From the NCBI GenBank assembly GCA_023406895.1, contig JAEXTV010000023.1, forward strand, positions 140,751 to 204,750: DNA of 64,000 bases, read 5' to 3'. Positions within the stretch are counted from its first letter, which is position 1; every line of letters starts with the position of its first letter. A program made the translations under genes and the position numbers. The notes under the pieces are model-generated. The model was given only the letters and a program-made list of their open reading frames with translations. It had not been told where the DNA came from and ran no database searches. Of the stretch, positions 16,574 to 26,353 are shown piece after piece. This DNA is from Bacillota bacterium. Its GTDB lineage: Bacteria; Bacillota; Clostridia; Christensenellales; SZUA-584.

Positions 16574-17374
16574 TTATTCGTTTTCCTGCGAGCCGTAGCT
16601 GTAATACGTGCCTTTCACCTTTTCTATCGTCTGCCCGTCTTCCGAGATGTTGTAATTGCCGTTGTACTTGGCAAGGCCGTCCTTGGTCGAGAATGTGGCG
16701 TCGAAATTGATCGTGGCGTTTTCTATTTTGTTGATCGTAAGCTGCAGCACATTGTCCGTACCAATTCTGCCATCCAGCTCCGATTTGTCCGGCAGTGTGA
16801 CGATGAGCGTCTTCACGTTCTCACACGCAAAATCCGATACATAGATCGCGCTGTCTCCCATCGTCGTGAAGTAAAAGCTCTGCTCGCCTTCGGGGATAAA
16901 CCGCGCAGACATGCTCGCATATTCAAGCTTCACTTTACCGGAACCATCAAGGCCCATTTTGGTTGTGCCCCACGTTTGCGTGCCGTTCACATCAAGATCG
17001 GCATCGTTGGCGTCCACATAGATATAATCGCCGATGATCGAATACTGAAAGCCGCGTATGCCAAGATCCGTATTTTCGGAGCCATCTTCCTTCATCCTGT
17101 ACAGCGGCGGATCCTCGTTAAAATCCGTCACTGCCTGGTCGTTGATGTTCAGATAGTAAACCAGCCCGTTCACCGTCACCGGCATCGCGTCCTCGTCAAG
17201 CGCCGCGGAGGCAGGTGCAGGCGTCGGTCCCGCATCGGGCGGCGTTGTCGCAATGGGCGCCGCAGATGTCGGCGCAGATTCCGATGCTGACGCAGAAGCC
17301 GCGGACGCGCCGCAGCCGCCCAGCAGCGCTGTGCTCAGCGCCAGTATCGATATCATGCCAATCAATTTCTTCAT
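16574..17374 (-). CDS. Lipoprotein of unknown function (DUF5050-like)
   Basis: A 266-residue protein with a lipoprotein signal MKKLIGMISILALSTALLGGC; Cys21 is the lipid-attachment residue. A low-complexity Ala/Ser/Pro linker follows (about 22-60), then a domain with repeated short strands such as GLVYYLNINDQ, LYRMKEDGS and SIIGDYIYVDANDADLD. This resembles the DUF5050 beta-propeller-like repeats of clostridial surface proteins, a loose resemblance only. It overlaps the SH3/peptidoglycan-binding gene by four bases (ATGA), so the two are translated together and probably act together at the cell wall. Confidence 0.7.
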   Translation of the reverse strand: MKKLIGMISILALSTALLGGCGASAASASASESAPTSAAPIATTPPDAGPTPAPASAALDEDAMPVTVNGLVYYLNINDQAVTDFNEDPPLYRMKEDGSENTDLGIRGFQYSIIGDYIYVDANDADLDVNGTQTWGTTKMGLDGSGKVKLEYASMSARFIPEGEQSFYFTTMGDSAIYVSDFACENVKTLIVTLPDKSELDGRIGTDNVLQLTINKIENATINFDATFSTKDGLAKYNGNYNISEDGQTIEKVKGTYYSYGSQENE

Positions 17375-18852
17375 ACCTTGCCCGCCTCTATATACGCGTC
17401 GAGCTTGTACGACTTTGCATACGCTTCCTGTATACAGGCTTGATGCGCTTCGTCGATACGCCCCGAACCGTGAATTTTACTGCCTCTGAAATGCAGACAA
17501 ATCTGCCCATCCATGCCGTTCGAGCCGATCGTATCGGTGTTGTGAACAAACCCCATGAGGCCCGCGGCATAATACTTGCCGTTTATCTTCACCCACACGG
17601 GCCGTCTTGTCGGGTTCAACTCCCCGCCCCAAGCCTTTGTCATCGCCTCGGTATCTTCCTTGGTCATGGTCTCAACGTCAGCGTGCCACCAGCCGCCAAA
17701 CCGCTGCATGCGCCAGTGGATGCCCGTCCGCACGTCAATCACCTCAAACGGCTCCATCTTCCTCAAATCCTTTTCCATGCCGTCGAACCAGTCTTCGAGA
17801 TAAACACGGCCGCTCTGCTGCGTTTTCTGCGCGGACATCTCGGTGCGGTAATTGTTCCACAGGTTCATCGCGCCCGTTTTGCCGAGCAGCACAAGCAGCG
17901 TCTGCGGCCCCGCAATGCCGTCCGCGTCGAGATTCACGGTAGACTGGAATTTGGCAACCGCGGCTTTGGTCGCGTTGCCGAACACGCCGTTGGCGGCTGG
18001 GTAGAAAAACCCTTTATTTTTAAGCGCAATTTGCAGCTGCGTCACCGCCTGACATTTCATGCCCTGCGTCATCGTCGTAATGTGAGACCCGGCCGGCACG
18101 GTATAGGTGATAAAATCCCCTCTGACGTAGCCGGTTTTGCCTGAATAACTGATCTTAACCCATTTATCCTGAATGCTTTGCACCGTCACCTCGGTGCCGC
18201 TTTTTAATACATCCAAAGCGTCGCCCGTTGTGCTGGGCAGGCTTCTCACATTCACGTTGGACGAATTGAGCTTGGCCTTCAAATCGATATTGATCACCCG
18301 GTATTTATGGACGCTGGTTTTGGGCACATAGCCGCTCTGCGCGCCCGAGGAAACCTGATAATAGGCACCGTAGCTTCCGACGATGGTCACCTGTGTGTTG
18401 TAGGTGAGGTTCGCAAGCGTATTGCCGCTGCCGGGCTGATCCGTCATCGCCGCGTCGCCGATCATCGCCGCAGGATCGTTTAAACCCGTAATCGCCACAT
18501 CCAGGTAATCCGCCCGCACATAGCCTGTAAACGTCTGGTAAGCCACCTTGTACCAGCCGCCGTTGACGCTTTCAATCACACCAACCTGCGCGCCCTGCGC
18601 CATTTGGGCCAGCACCGCCGAAGCGGTGGACGGCTGCTCGCGAAGATTCGCGCTCGTGTTCACCGTGCCCGTATGTGTGCCCGCGGTGTCCGCGGGTGCG
18701 GATGGCGTTTCTGTCGGTGTCTCCGCCGGGGCCTCTGTGGGTGCCGGTTCAGCCTGCGCTATTGGCATATCAAAAGCAAACGCCGATACGACAAGCACCG
18801 CCGCCAGTACAAACGATAAATATGTAAATCTCTTTTTCATCATCGTATTCAT
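17371..18852 (-). CDS. Secreted multi-SH3 and peptidoglycan-binding protein
   Basis: After a signal peptide (MKKRFTYLSFVLAAVLVVSAFAF region) and a Pro/Thr/Ala linker come bacterial SH3 repeats, recognisable by NLREQPSTASAVLAQM, GYVRADYLDVAI, NVRSLPSTTGDALDVLKSG and GYVRGDFITYTV. A PG_binding_1 domain follows (LQIALKNKGFFYPAANGVFGNATKAAVAKFQSTVNL shows the pattern in several pieces). The C-terminal 150 residues (FEVIDVRTGIHWRMQRFGGWWHADVE onward, ending near QICLHFRGSKIHGSGRIDEAH) resemble a domain found after peptidoglycan-binding modules in Clostridia; its activity is not known to me. The start is uncertain: ATG codons at 18852, 18843 and 18840 are possible. Confidence 0.8.
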   Translation of the reverse strand: MNTMMKKRFTYLSFVLAAVLVVSAFAFDMPIAQAEPAPTEAPAETPTETPSAPADTAGTHTGTVNTSANLREQPSTASAVLAQMAQGAQVGVIESVNGGWYKVAYQTFTGYVRADYLDVAITGLNDPAAMIGDAAMTDQPGSGNTLANLTYNTQVTIVGSYGAYYQVSSGAQSGYVPKTSVHKYRVINIDLKAKLNSSNVNVRSLPSTTGDALDVLKSGTEVTVQSIQDKWVKISYSGKTGYVRGDFITYTVPAGSHITTMTQGMKCQAVTQLQIALKNKGFFYPAANGVFGNATKAAVAKFQSTVNLDADGIAGPQTLLVLLGKTGAMNLWNNYRTEMSAQKTQQSGRVYLEDWFDGMEKDLRKMEPFEVIDVRTGIHWRMQRFGGWWHADVETMTKEDTEAMTKAWGGELNPTRRPVWVKINGKYYAAGLMGFVHNTDTIGSNGMDGQICLHFRGSKIHGSGRIDEAHQACIQEAYAKSYKLDAYIEAGKV

Positions 18853-19178
18853 ACTTTCTGTGATCTTTGACCGGACAAAAAATTTCAAATCCATACAGAT
18901 TGATTTGATTATAGACAGTATTTATTATAATATTCGTCATACGGCTTGTCAAAGATCGATATTTCCAATATCAGTTTGTTCCCCGGCACAAGATCGTGAT
19001 ATAACTGCCCTCTCCTGTATATGCATTGCGTTTTAAAACGCAAATCTACCGGCTTCGGTGACGTCAGAAACAATAATCCAAGACTTTTATTCCATCTTGT
19101 GATGATTCTGTTTGATTAATGGCACTCCATTTCAGACAAATCGTTATAATAACAATCTCAGAGTGTCAAAAAGTCTGT

Positions 19179-19265
19179 TTGGTCATTCTGAATAAGCGGA
19201 GCGAAATGAAGAATCTGTACTGTTAGCATCTTTTCAGATTCTTCGCTTACGTTCAGAATGACCAA
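19179..19265. repeat. Imperfect 87-base palindromic intergenic repeat
   Basis: The gap 18853-19403 has no gene. It contains a long inverted repeat: TTGGTCATTCTGAA (19179-19192) mirrors TTCAGAATGACCAA (19252-19265), and GAAGAATCTG (19209-19218 area) mirrors CAGATTCTTC (19235-19244). The words CATTCTGA, AGCGAA and GAAGAATCT are typical of a short palindromic repeat scattered through many Firmicute genomes. It may also act as a transcript-end structure after the 19404-20723 gene. The rest of the gap shows nothing recognisable. Confidence 0.7.
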
Positions 19266-19403
19266 GAATGGGGTTTATCAACAGCCTAAAATTGTTATAA
19301 TATCAATCTGCCCGCCACTCTCTTTCATCAATAATGAAATAGCCGAGATATTGATATATCGATGTAACGAGATTCTTAAACACTATGTCATCCTGTTGTA
19401 TTC

Positions 19404-20723
19404 TCAGTTGCCGCGTATCGCTTCCATCGGCGAGAGCTTCGTGGCCTTCCACGCGGGGTAAAAGCCAGCCGCCACACCCACAAACACGGCGATGCCGATG
19501 CCTGCAAATGTGAGCCAGAGCGGTATCGAGAGCACCATGCCCTCCTGAAAGTACATACCCAAAACCTCGGTGCTGCCCGAGCCGTTGTTAACCGCGAACG
19601 AAACGATATAGCTTATCAAAGAACCGATCACGCCGCCCGATAGGCCAATCACCGCCGCCTCAATGAGGAACATGCGCCGTATCTTTTTCATCGCGAGCCC
19701 CGCCACCTTCATAATGCCGATCTCTCTTTTGCGTTCGAGAATGCTTGTCAGCATGGTGTTTGCGATGCCGATTGCCGAGACGAACAGCGCAATTGCGCCG
19801 ATCATCACGAGCTGCGCCTGGCGGCTGGCCTGATCCTTTTGAATGTTTTCAATGTCCTGCCCCATGCCGTATGCCTGATAGCCCATGTTGTTAATTGTTT
19901 TCACAATCTTGGATATGCTTTTGATGTCTTTGGCACGTACGAGCCCTTCGGTATAATTTTCGGTACTGATACCATAATTTTCAGCCAGTTTTCTGTTCTG
20001 CTGAATGACCAGCTTAGCGGCATCCAAGCTCATATATGCATTATATCCAGTGTTTCCGTAATCGTCCTTTTTCAATATGCCCGTAATCACGGCGGGATAA
20101 CGCTTGGAAACAGGGTTATCGCTGCTCATACCGGATTGTTCGGGATTGCTGCCAAGATACATTTTTAACGGCTGTGACTTATAATCAAACGGCATCGTAA
20201 TCTCTTTTTCTTCGCCATTGTCCTCCATGTAGAACATGGATTGATCGTCCGGCTCTTCCCCGTCTTTTATGAACTGCTGCTGCGTGTAATAGCCGATGAC
20301 AAGCTGCGGCATACCGGAATCGTCAAACAAGGTACCTTCCTTAAATTCCAAGTTATCTTTTATATAATCGCGATCCATCGCAAGGACTGATATGTTGTAA
20401 TTTGTCTCGTATTCTCCGGCATCAATATAGACAGGTAAATACAGCACAGGTGTTGCCGCCTCGACGTCTTCAATTGCAAGGAAGGAAGCAAGTGCATTAT
20501 CATTGAGCTTGGTGCCGCCCATACCTGCGCTCACATTTATTTCCGTCAGACTCTTATTGTTTAAATAATATTCTTCAAACTGCTTATAGCTTGCCAGCCC
20601 GAGTGCGAACATCAGTATAATGCACACCGTGCCGATCACCACGCCGAAGGTGGTTAGCAGCGTGCGGGCGCGCCTGCGCCACAGGTTCAGCGCCGCAAAG
20701 CGTATCAGATCAATCCAGCCCAT
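19404..20723 (-). CDS. MacB/FtsX-type ABC transporter permease
   Basis: A 439-residue permease with one N-terminal helix (IRFAALNLWRRRARTLLTTFGVVIGTVCIILMFALGL), a large extracellular domain (about 45-285) and three C-terminal helices in the FtsX domain, with the segment NTMLTSILERKREIGIMKVAGLAMKKIRRMFLIEAAVIGL. This is the MacB topology, which uses a mechanical stroke to move or release substrates outside the membrane. It overlaps the preceding CARDB-protein gene by 14 bases, and the ATPase is the first gene of the set. Confidence 0.92.
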   Translation of the reverse strand: MGWIDLIRFAALNLWRRRARTLLTTFGVVIGTVCIILMFALGLASYKQFEEYYLNNKSLTEINVSAGMGGTKLNDNALASFLAIEDVEAATPVLYLPVYIDAGEYETNYNISVLAMDRDYIKDNLEFKEGTLFDDSGMPQLVIGYYTQQQFIKDGEEPDDQSMFYMEDNGEEKEITMPFDYKSQPLKMYLGSNPEQSGMSSDNPVSKRYPAVITGILKKDDYGNTGYNAYMSLDAAKLVIQQNRKLAENYGISTENYTEGLVRAKDIKSISKIVKTINNMGYQAYGMGQDIENIQKDQASRQAQLVMIGAIALFVSAIGIANTMLTSILERKREIGIMKVAGLAMKKIRRMFLIEAAVIGLSGGVIGSLISYIVSFAVNNGSGSTEVLGMYFQEGMVLSIPLWLTFAGIGIAVFVGVAAGFYPAWKATKLSPMEAIRGN

Positions 20724-22107
20724 CGCCGTCTCCCAAAGCTTTTATTTTGCGCTTTCTGCGAACCACGAGCGCGGCAACCACCGCCGCAATCAGCACCGCG
20801 CCGACAAGAACGGAAATCCACCACTGGCTCACCGTGTCCACGGGCTCTTCCTCTTCCTTGTCCGCGTTCGCCGAAATCACGGGCGGTTCAATGTTCATGC
20901 CGACCTCCACGTCCTGCGTGTATGGATTGCCAAACTCGTCTTCGTAGCTGATGGTGATTTTGCCGTTCGTGTAGCCGTATTTCTCGGCATCGTTGTCCGT
21001 TTGCATATTGCCTTCTTCGTTCTGGCTCATGCCAAGCGTGCCGACGAATACGTACAGCTCCGCCGTGCCGCTCGTGCCCGGCTCCATGTTGCCCACAAAC
21101 GCGCTGCCCTCGGGCAGCAGCCCCGGCGCTTCGAGCTTCACCATCACGTTGTAAAGCTTGCTGCGCCCTTTATTAAACACATTAAAAGACAGCGGCAGCG
21201 TATCGCCCGCGTTGGCCGTTTGGGGCAGCTTGGGCTCGTCGTATTCTAGGCTGACCGGCTGTGTCACCTGCAGCAGCAGCGGCTCGGTCACCGTGAAACC
21301 TGTCGCCTTGCTGTCTTCATAGGCGATGGTCAGCGTCACAGTCTGGACGCCGGGCACGCTGTCCAGCCGCGAGAGCATGTTGAACGTGACATCCGCGCTT
21401 TCACCGCGCTTGATTTTGTCGATATACACCGTGTTGGTGTTGTCGGCGGAGATCAGGCTTTTGCCGTCGCCCGCGTACGTCACCGTGATGTTTTTGACAT
21501 CGTATTTGGTGCTCGTGTTTTCTATTGTCGCATTCACAGAGAAGGTTTCGCCCGCTTTCACCACATCGGGGTTCGTGCCGTAATGAGATACGATGAGCTT
21601 GGGCTGAGAGCGCGGCGTTTCCGCCGTGGGCGTGGCCGGCGGGGCCGCTCCGTCCACCGTGGCGTACACGGTAAACGGCTGCTCCACCGCTTCACCGGCT
21701 GCATCGGTGTATGACACATTGAAAACGATCGGATAGCTGCCTGAGATGCGGTCTTTCTTCAGTGCGAACGCAAATTGCGCGACATAAACGGGATTGGCCG
21801 CGTTGAGCGTTCCCGTCTGCTGATAGTTATTAAAAACGAACGGTGCCGTTGCCGTATCGCCAAGATTCGGCGTGATAATGAGATTGAGATCTGTCGGACT
21901 CCCGGCAAACGTCAGCGGTAAAACCACGCTGACACTATCTCCGGTTTGCACAGGCGAATAGCCATCCTGATACGATTTCGTCATATCCCCGTATGGCTTA
22001 TCGTTGGCAATCTTAATCAGGCCACCCGCCGCGAGTGCTGTGACGCTGACTGCGCTCAAAACGAGCAACACTGCCAGAAATATTGAGACTTTTCGTAGGT
22101 TTTTCAT
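20710..22107 (-). CDS. Secreted, membrane-anchored CARDB-like protein (COG1361-type)
   Basis: The protein has a signal peptide (MKNLRKVSIFLAVLLVLSAVSVTALA), several Ig-like/CARDB-like beta domains (about 30-420), each with phrases such as VKAGETFSVNATIENTSTKYDVKNITVTY and NAGDTLPLSFNVFNKGRSKLYNVMVKLEAPG, and a C-terminal helix (WWISVLVGAVLIAAVVAALVV) followed by a basic tail. It is therefore anchored outside the cell. ATG 22107 has an AGGAG site. Lying between the ATPase and the permease it probably works as the extracellular partner, as adaptor proteins do in MacB-like systems. No specific substrate can be named. Confidence 0.8.
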   Translation of the reverse strand: MKNLRKVSIFLAVLLVLSAVSVTALAAGGLIKIANDKPYGDMTKSYQDGYSPVQTGDSVSVVLPLTFAGSPTDLNLIITPNLGDTATAPFVFNNYQQTGTLNAANPVYVAQFAFALKKDRISGSYPIVFNVSYTDAAGEAVEQPFTVYATVDGAAPPATPTAETPRSQPKLIVSHYGTNPDVVKAGETFSVNATIENTSTKYDVKNITVTYAGDGKSLISADNTNTVYIDKIKRGESADVTFNMLSRLDSVPGVQTVTLTIAYEDSKATGFTVTEPLLLQVTQPVSLEYDEPKLPQTANAGDTLPLSFNVFNKGRSKLYNVMVKLEAPGLLPEGSAFVGNMEPGTSGTAELYVFVGTLGMSQNEEGNMQTDNDAEKYGYTNGKITISYEDEFGNPYTQDVEVGMNIEPPVISANADKEEEEPVDTVSQWWISVLVGAVLIAAVVAALVVRRKRKIKALGDGDGLD

Positions 22108-22153
22108 CGTGGTTTTTCTCCTAAAATGAATTCTTAATTCTTCATTTTTATTC

Positions 22154-22834
<681 letters not shown>

Positions 22835-22857
22835 ATATGTCTCCTGTTTATTTTCAT

Positions 22858-23041
22858 GGAACGACATACCCCATACGGGGCACAAGCGGAGGTCGTTCCT
22901 ACATTTCGTGGTCTATCAAGCCTCCTTTTGAAAGGAGGCGGCACGCGCTAAATGGACTGCCTTACCTGTCAAATGAGACGATGTTCACGTACCATTTGGC
23001 TCCCTCTGGAGGGAGCTGTCACCGCAGGTGACTGAGGGAGG
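22858..23041. repeat. Cluster of palindromic intergenic repeats
   Basis: Three imperfect inverted repeats fill this gap. GGAACGAC (22858-22865) mirrors GTCGTTCC (22892-22899), with CCCCATACGGGG inside. CCTCCTTT and AAAGGAGG surround TG near 22920-22938. The third (22996-23041) reads TTGGCTCCCTCTGG, AGGGAGCTGTCACCG and CAGGTGACTGAGGGAG. That last unit shares CTGTCACCG and AGGTGACTG with the repeat at 25238-25310, so the two appear related. Confidence 0.65.
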
Positions 23042-23120
23042 AAAACTGCAGACATTATGCACTGTTCAGTCAGCTTACGCTGGCAACTCTATTGTCCAAT
23101 AGTATCTTTCATTAATTTAG

Positions 23121-24479
23121 TTATTGTCCTTCTAATAGATTTTTTCTGTCTTCATCCATCAATTGTTGAATTTCGGGCTCTATCTTAACAGGTGCCTCCA
23201 GTACTCTGCCTCCGTCAATCGCGTTCAGCACCAGCCGGTAATCTTGCGGCAGACCTTTAAATGCTTTCGTATAATAGATAATCCATGCAGGGACATACAT
23301 GCCTTCATCGGGATGATCCTTTACATCCACGATCGTCATATGCATCTCTATACTTGTGACTTTTATCGTTCCGCTGTTATATGAATTGACAAAGGTCAGC
23401 ATATCCCGTATTCTCTGCTTCATTTCGTCAAATGGCATCAGCTCCGCGTTTTCGTTAATTTTTTCTTTAGCCTTTATAGGGTACTCCCAAATGAAAGACT
23501 GCGGTTGGCCAGCTTCATTCACGTGAATCTGAATAGCTTCCGCGTTCATAGGTGCCCGATATGCAAATTCATCATAAACACTTAAGTGCATACCTTCATA
23601 TGTGATCCCAGTAATTCCATCAATATCTCGCGCGAATTTGATGAGATACCCTTTGGATAATGGTTTTTCACCGGAATCGGCATACACACCGGCAAATGTT
23701 TTGCAGCAAAATGCTTTTTCCAAACTATATGCCTTCATATAATCAATACCTAGTTCTTGAAGCAAGTTCTCAGCCGCTGATACAGCTTCCTCCTTTGATA
23801 TCGATATTTCTCCGATCTCATTTTTTTCTCTATTTATATTTGGGTCATCCGGCTCCATACCTGAAAGCATGCTTTCAGGAATAATAATGCCGCTCATATA
23901 TGTAAAATAGTCCGATCTGACACTTATTCCCGCATCCATGCCGTTTTCGTCCAGAAAGCTTCCGCTAAGCGGCTGAACCGGATTCCAGTCCGTAATAACT
24001 TCATCGGGTATGGTTTCGGGCGCGGTATTCATCATGTCTTCTAGCTCCGTCGCCCATTCATTATCATTTTGCTTTTTCGCTAATACCAGTTCTTCTTCAA
24101 GCTCGGATTTTGTTTTCTGCTCGTTATTTTTAATAACATCCTTGCCTTTTGTGAAGAAACTCACCAGCGTCTCAGCTTGAGATGTATCAAACTGTGCTTT
24201 ACTTACCTTATAGACCGGGAATGCCGTCACATCCGGCACACTAATTGTTGCATCTATCTCAACCGTCGCATCGCTGCCTTCAATGTTAAACTTTTCTTTC
24301 CAGTTCTCAGGGAAGCTGTAACCTGCCACGGACCTTGACGAGCTCGCAATTTCCTTTTCCAAATTGTCTGCCGCAACAACAGCTTCCCTTTCCGGTGTCG
24401 GCTGGCATCCACTAAGAAGGACTGATATAATGAGCAAACAAACTATTATCATTCTCATAGCTGCAGCATTTTTGCTCAT
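23121..24479 (-). CDS. CQPTP-type lipoprotein (DUF6034-like), paralog 1
   Basis: A 452-residue lipoprotein; the lipobox LLSGC is followed by QPTPEREAVV. Three more proteins in this window begin their mature part with the same CQPTP and share later landmarks: an N-terminal T-V-(D)-A segment, LMPFDEMKQRIRDML, VPAWIIYYT, and a C-terminal LVLNAIDGGRVLE. The family resembles what I recall as DUF6034, function unknown. It follows an ABC ATPase by 49 bases on the same strand, so it may be an extracellular part of, or cargo for, that transporter. It has a GGAGGA site before ATG. Confidence 0.85.
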   Translation of the reverse strand: MSKNAAAMRMIIVCLLIISVLLSGCQPTPEREAVVAADNLEKEIASSSRSVAGYSFPENWKEKFNIEGSDATVEIDATISVPDVTAFPVYKVSKAQFDTSQAETLVSFFTKGKDVIKNNEQKTKSELEEELVLAKKQNDNEWATELEDMMNTAPETIPDEVITDWNPVQPLSGSFLDENGMDAGISVRSDYFTYMSGIIIPESMLSGMEPDDPNINREKNEIGEISISKEEAVSAAENLLQELGIDYMKAYSLEKAFCCKTFAGVYADSGEKPLSKGYLIKFARDIDGITGITYEGMHLSVYDEFAYRAPMNAEAIQIHVNEAGQPQSFIWEYPIKAKEKINENAELMPFDEMKQRIRDMLTFVNSYNSGTIKVTSIEMHMTIVDVKDHPDEGMYVPAWIIYYTKAFKGLPQDYRLVLNAIDGGRVLEAPVKIEPEIQQLMDEDRKNLLEGQ

Positions 24480-24528
24480 AATTGTCCTCCTTCCTTTGCG
24501 TAATCAGCCGGGTATTACGACCAATTAA

Positions 24529-25170
24529 TTATCTCATCACCGTCAGTACACCCGCGTCCATTTCACAGACGGTGTCGCAGAGCTCCTCAATATCCTGTGC
24601 GTTGTGGCTCGCAAGCAGTATCGTGCGCCCCTCGTCGCGCAGCCCTTTGATGAGGTTGCGCATCTCCTGCACGCCGTGCTTGTCAAGGCCGTTTAAGGGT
24701 TCGTCGAGTATCATCAGTGAGGGCGACTCCATGATGGCCTGCGCAATGCCGAGCCGCTGGCGCATCCCAAGCGAATATTTGCCCACCGGCTTTTTCATCG
24801 CGGGGTCGAGCCCCACGCGCCGTATCGTCTCAGCGATCTGCTTGCGGCCGATCTTGTTTCTGAGCGACGCTAAAATCTCTAAGTTCTTCATGCCGCTGTA
24901 CTGCGGCAAAAAGCCCGGCGTTTCGATGATGAGCCCTAGGTCCTCGGGAAAGTCCATGTCCTTCCCCACCTGCTCGTAATCCACAAATATTTTGCCGCTC
25001 GACGGGAACAAAAAGCCGCAGATGCATTTCATCAGCACCGTTTTGCCGCTGCCGTTGTTGCCCACAATGCCGTGGATCTTGCCTTCCTCAAAGTCGTGGT
25101 GCACATCGGTTAACACCTGCTCGCCTTTGAAATCTTTGAATACATGCTGGACGCTGATTGCGATATCCAT
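24529..25170 (-). CDS. ABC transporter ATP-binding protein
   Basis: Walker A GNNGSGKTVLMKCICGF, signature YSLGMRQRLGIAQAIM, Walker B LMILDEPLNGLD and H-loop ILLASHNAQDIE are present; the signature SLGMRQ is the form seen in CcmA/BcrA-like exporters. Both candidate starts (ATG 25170, TTG 25185) lack a ribosome site, unlike neighbouring genes. The two permeases lie upstream on the same strand but 290 bases away, with a palindromic repeat in between. The lipoprotein gene at 24479 follows closely. Confidence 0.9.
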   Translation of the reverse strand: MDIAISVQHVFKDFKGEQVLTDVHHDFEEGKIHGIVGNNGSGKTVLMKCICGFLFPSSGKIFVDYEQVGKDMDFPEDLGLIIETPGFLPQYSGMKNLEILASLRNKIGRKQIAETIRRVGLDPAMKKPVGKYSLGMRQRLGIAQAIMESPSLMILDEPLNGLDKHGVQEMRNLIKGLRDEGRTILLASHNAQDIEELCDTVCEMDAGVLTVMR

Positions 25171-25237
25171 AATACCAATGAACAATTAAGAATGAAGAAT
25201 GAATTTTTGAGCACTGCCGACATATCGCGCTGAAATC

Positions 25238-25367
25238 CGGCCCCCTCTGACGACTACACTTACGGGGTGGATTGGGGGCTGTCACCGACAGGTGACTGGG
25301 GAGAGAAATGTCTTAAATCAGATCACTCCCTCCGGCACTTCGTGCCACCTCCCTCACGGAGGGAGGC
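25238..25367. repeat. Dispersed palindromic repeat, best-preserved copy
   Basis: The core (25238-25310) begins CCGGCCCCCTCTGACGACTA, continues through GGGGTGGATTGGGGGCTGTC and ends with ACCGACAGGTGACTGGGGAG. The CCCCCTC and GGGGG arms can fold. A second palindrome, CTCCCTCCGGCACTTCGTGC to CACGGAGGGAGG, follows to 25367. Other copies are at 46449-46514 (opposite orientation) and, decayed, at 43334-43398. It lies between an ABC permease and its ATPase gene. No coding potential was seen. Confidence 0.8.
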
Positions 25368-25459
25368 ATGGGCAAGTGCTATCAGTTTTTTATTCTCAAC
25401 TCCGTATCTTAATCGGTTACCTCCTGTCCATTTATTCTGTATATCCAGTTCACATTATT

Positions 25460-26353
25460 CTAGTCGGTGCCGCTGAAATTGAAGTTATACTTACGCATGG
25501 CACGCAGCGCGAAGAAGAAACACAAGATAATCAGCACGCCGAATATCGCGTACGTCATCCATAGTCGCGGCAGCAGATCATACCCGAAATTATGCATATG
25601 ATATGTCGCGTGCTGCAGGGGTGAGAGCCACGCTGCCCACAGGTTCGCGATGTACATCTGTTCCTGATCCAAATGCATAAACGCGTTGAACGTCTGCGGA
25701 TTGAGCAAGAATCCATACAGACTGAACATGAACACACTCGCGACACCCCAGAACTGGCCGCGCCGCACATTCACCACGAGCATGATGGACACCATCAGCA
25801 GCGTGTAGAGCAGCATCAGCAGGAATATCGTGCCCATGCATTCATATGGCGTGGACATTTCGAGCGTTTTCACAAGCGCGGGCAGCGCCACGGCCTTGCC
25901 CGCCCCCGAATACCCCAAGATTGCGGCTGTTGCGCTCCACATGTTGCCGATGAAGCTTTGCCCCATGCAAACAAGCGAGGTGGACACGAGCACGAACAGC
26001 ATATAAATCGCCGTCGCAAGGCAGATGTAGACGATCTGCCCCCAAAGCCATGTGCTGCGGCGTATGCGCGAGAGATAATACGGCACGCCCGCGCCCAAAA
26101 ACGGCATGTCCGCAAACAGCAGCACGAGCAGCAGCGACGCAAGCAGTATCGAATTTGAGTCCCCAAATGTCCAGACAAACGCCTCAACGATCTGCATCGT
26201 GGTTTTGTATTCAAGCGAGAACTTCACAGCTTTGTCGGACAGCAAAAAGCAGAGGATAAACGCGAGCGCGAACGTGATGAAGATGCGCGGATTTTTGCCC
26301 CAGCCGCGGAAGTTGTAGACGGTGACCGTCCAAATCTGCGTCAGCCTATGCAT
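25460..26353 (-). CDS. ABC-2 type permease (second of pair)
   Basis: A 297-residue polytopic protein starting MHRLTQIWTVTVYNFRGWGKNP, with about six helices, for example FITFALAFILCFLLS, SILLASLLLVLLFADMPFLGAGV, YICLATAIYMLFVLVSTSLV and TIFLLMLLYTLLMVSIMLVV. The start at 26353 overlaps the stop codon of the first permease, giving translational coupling; a longer frame to 26464 has no support. Together with the preceding permease and the ATPase at 24529-25170 it makes a heterodimeric ABC exporter. Confidence 0.85.
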   Translation of the reverse strand: MHRLTQIWTVTVYNFRGWGKNPRIFITFALAFILCFLLSDKAVKFSLEYKTTMQIVEAFVWTFGDSNSILLASLLLVLLFADMPFLGAGVPYYLSRIRRSTWLWGQIVYICLATAIYMLFVLVSTSLVCMGQSFIGNMWSATAAILGYSGAGKAVALPALVKTLEMSTPYECMGTIFLLMLLYTLLMVSIMLVVNVRRGQFWGVASVFMFSLYGFLLNPQTFNAFMHLDQEQMYIANLWAAWLSPLQHATYHMHNFGYDLLPRLWMTYAIFGVLIILCFFFALRAMRKYNFNFSGTD

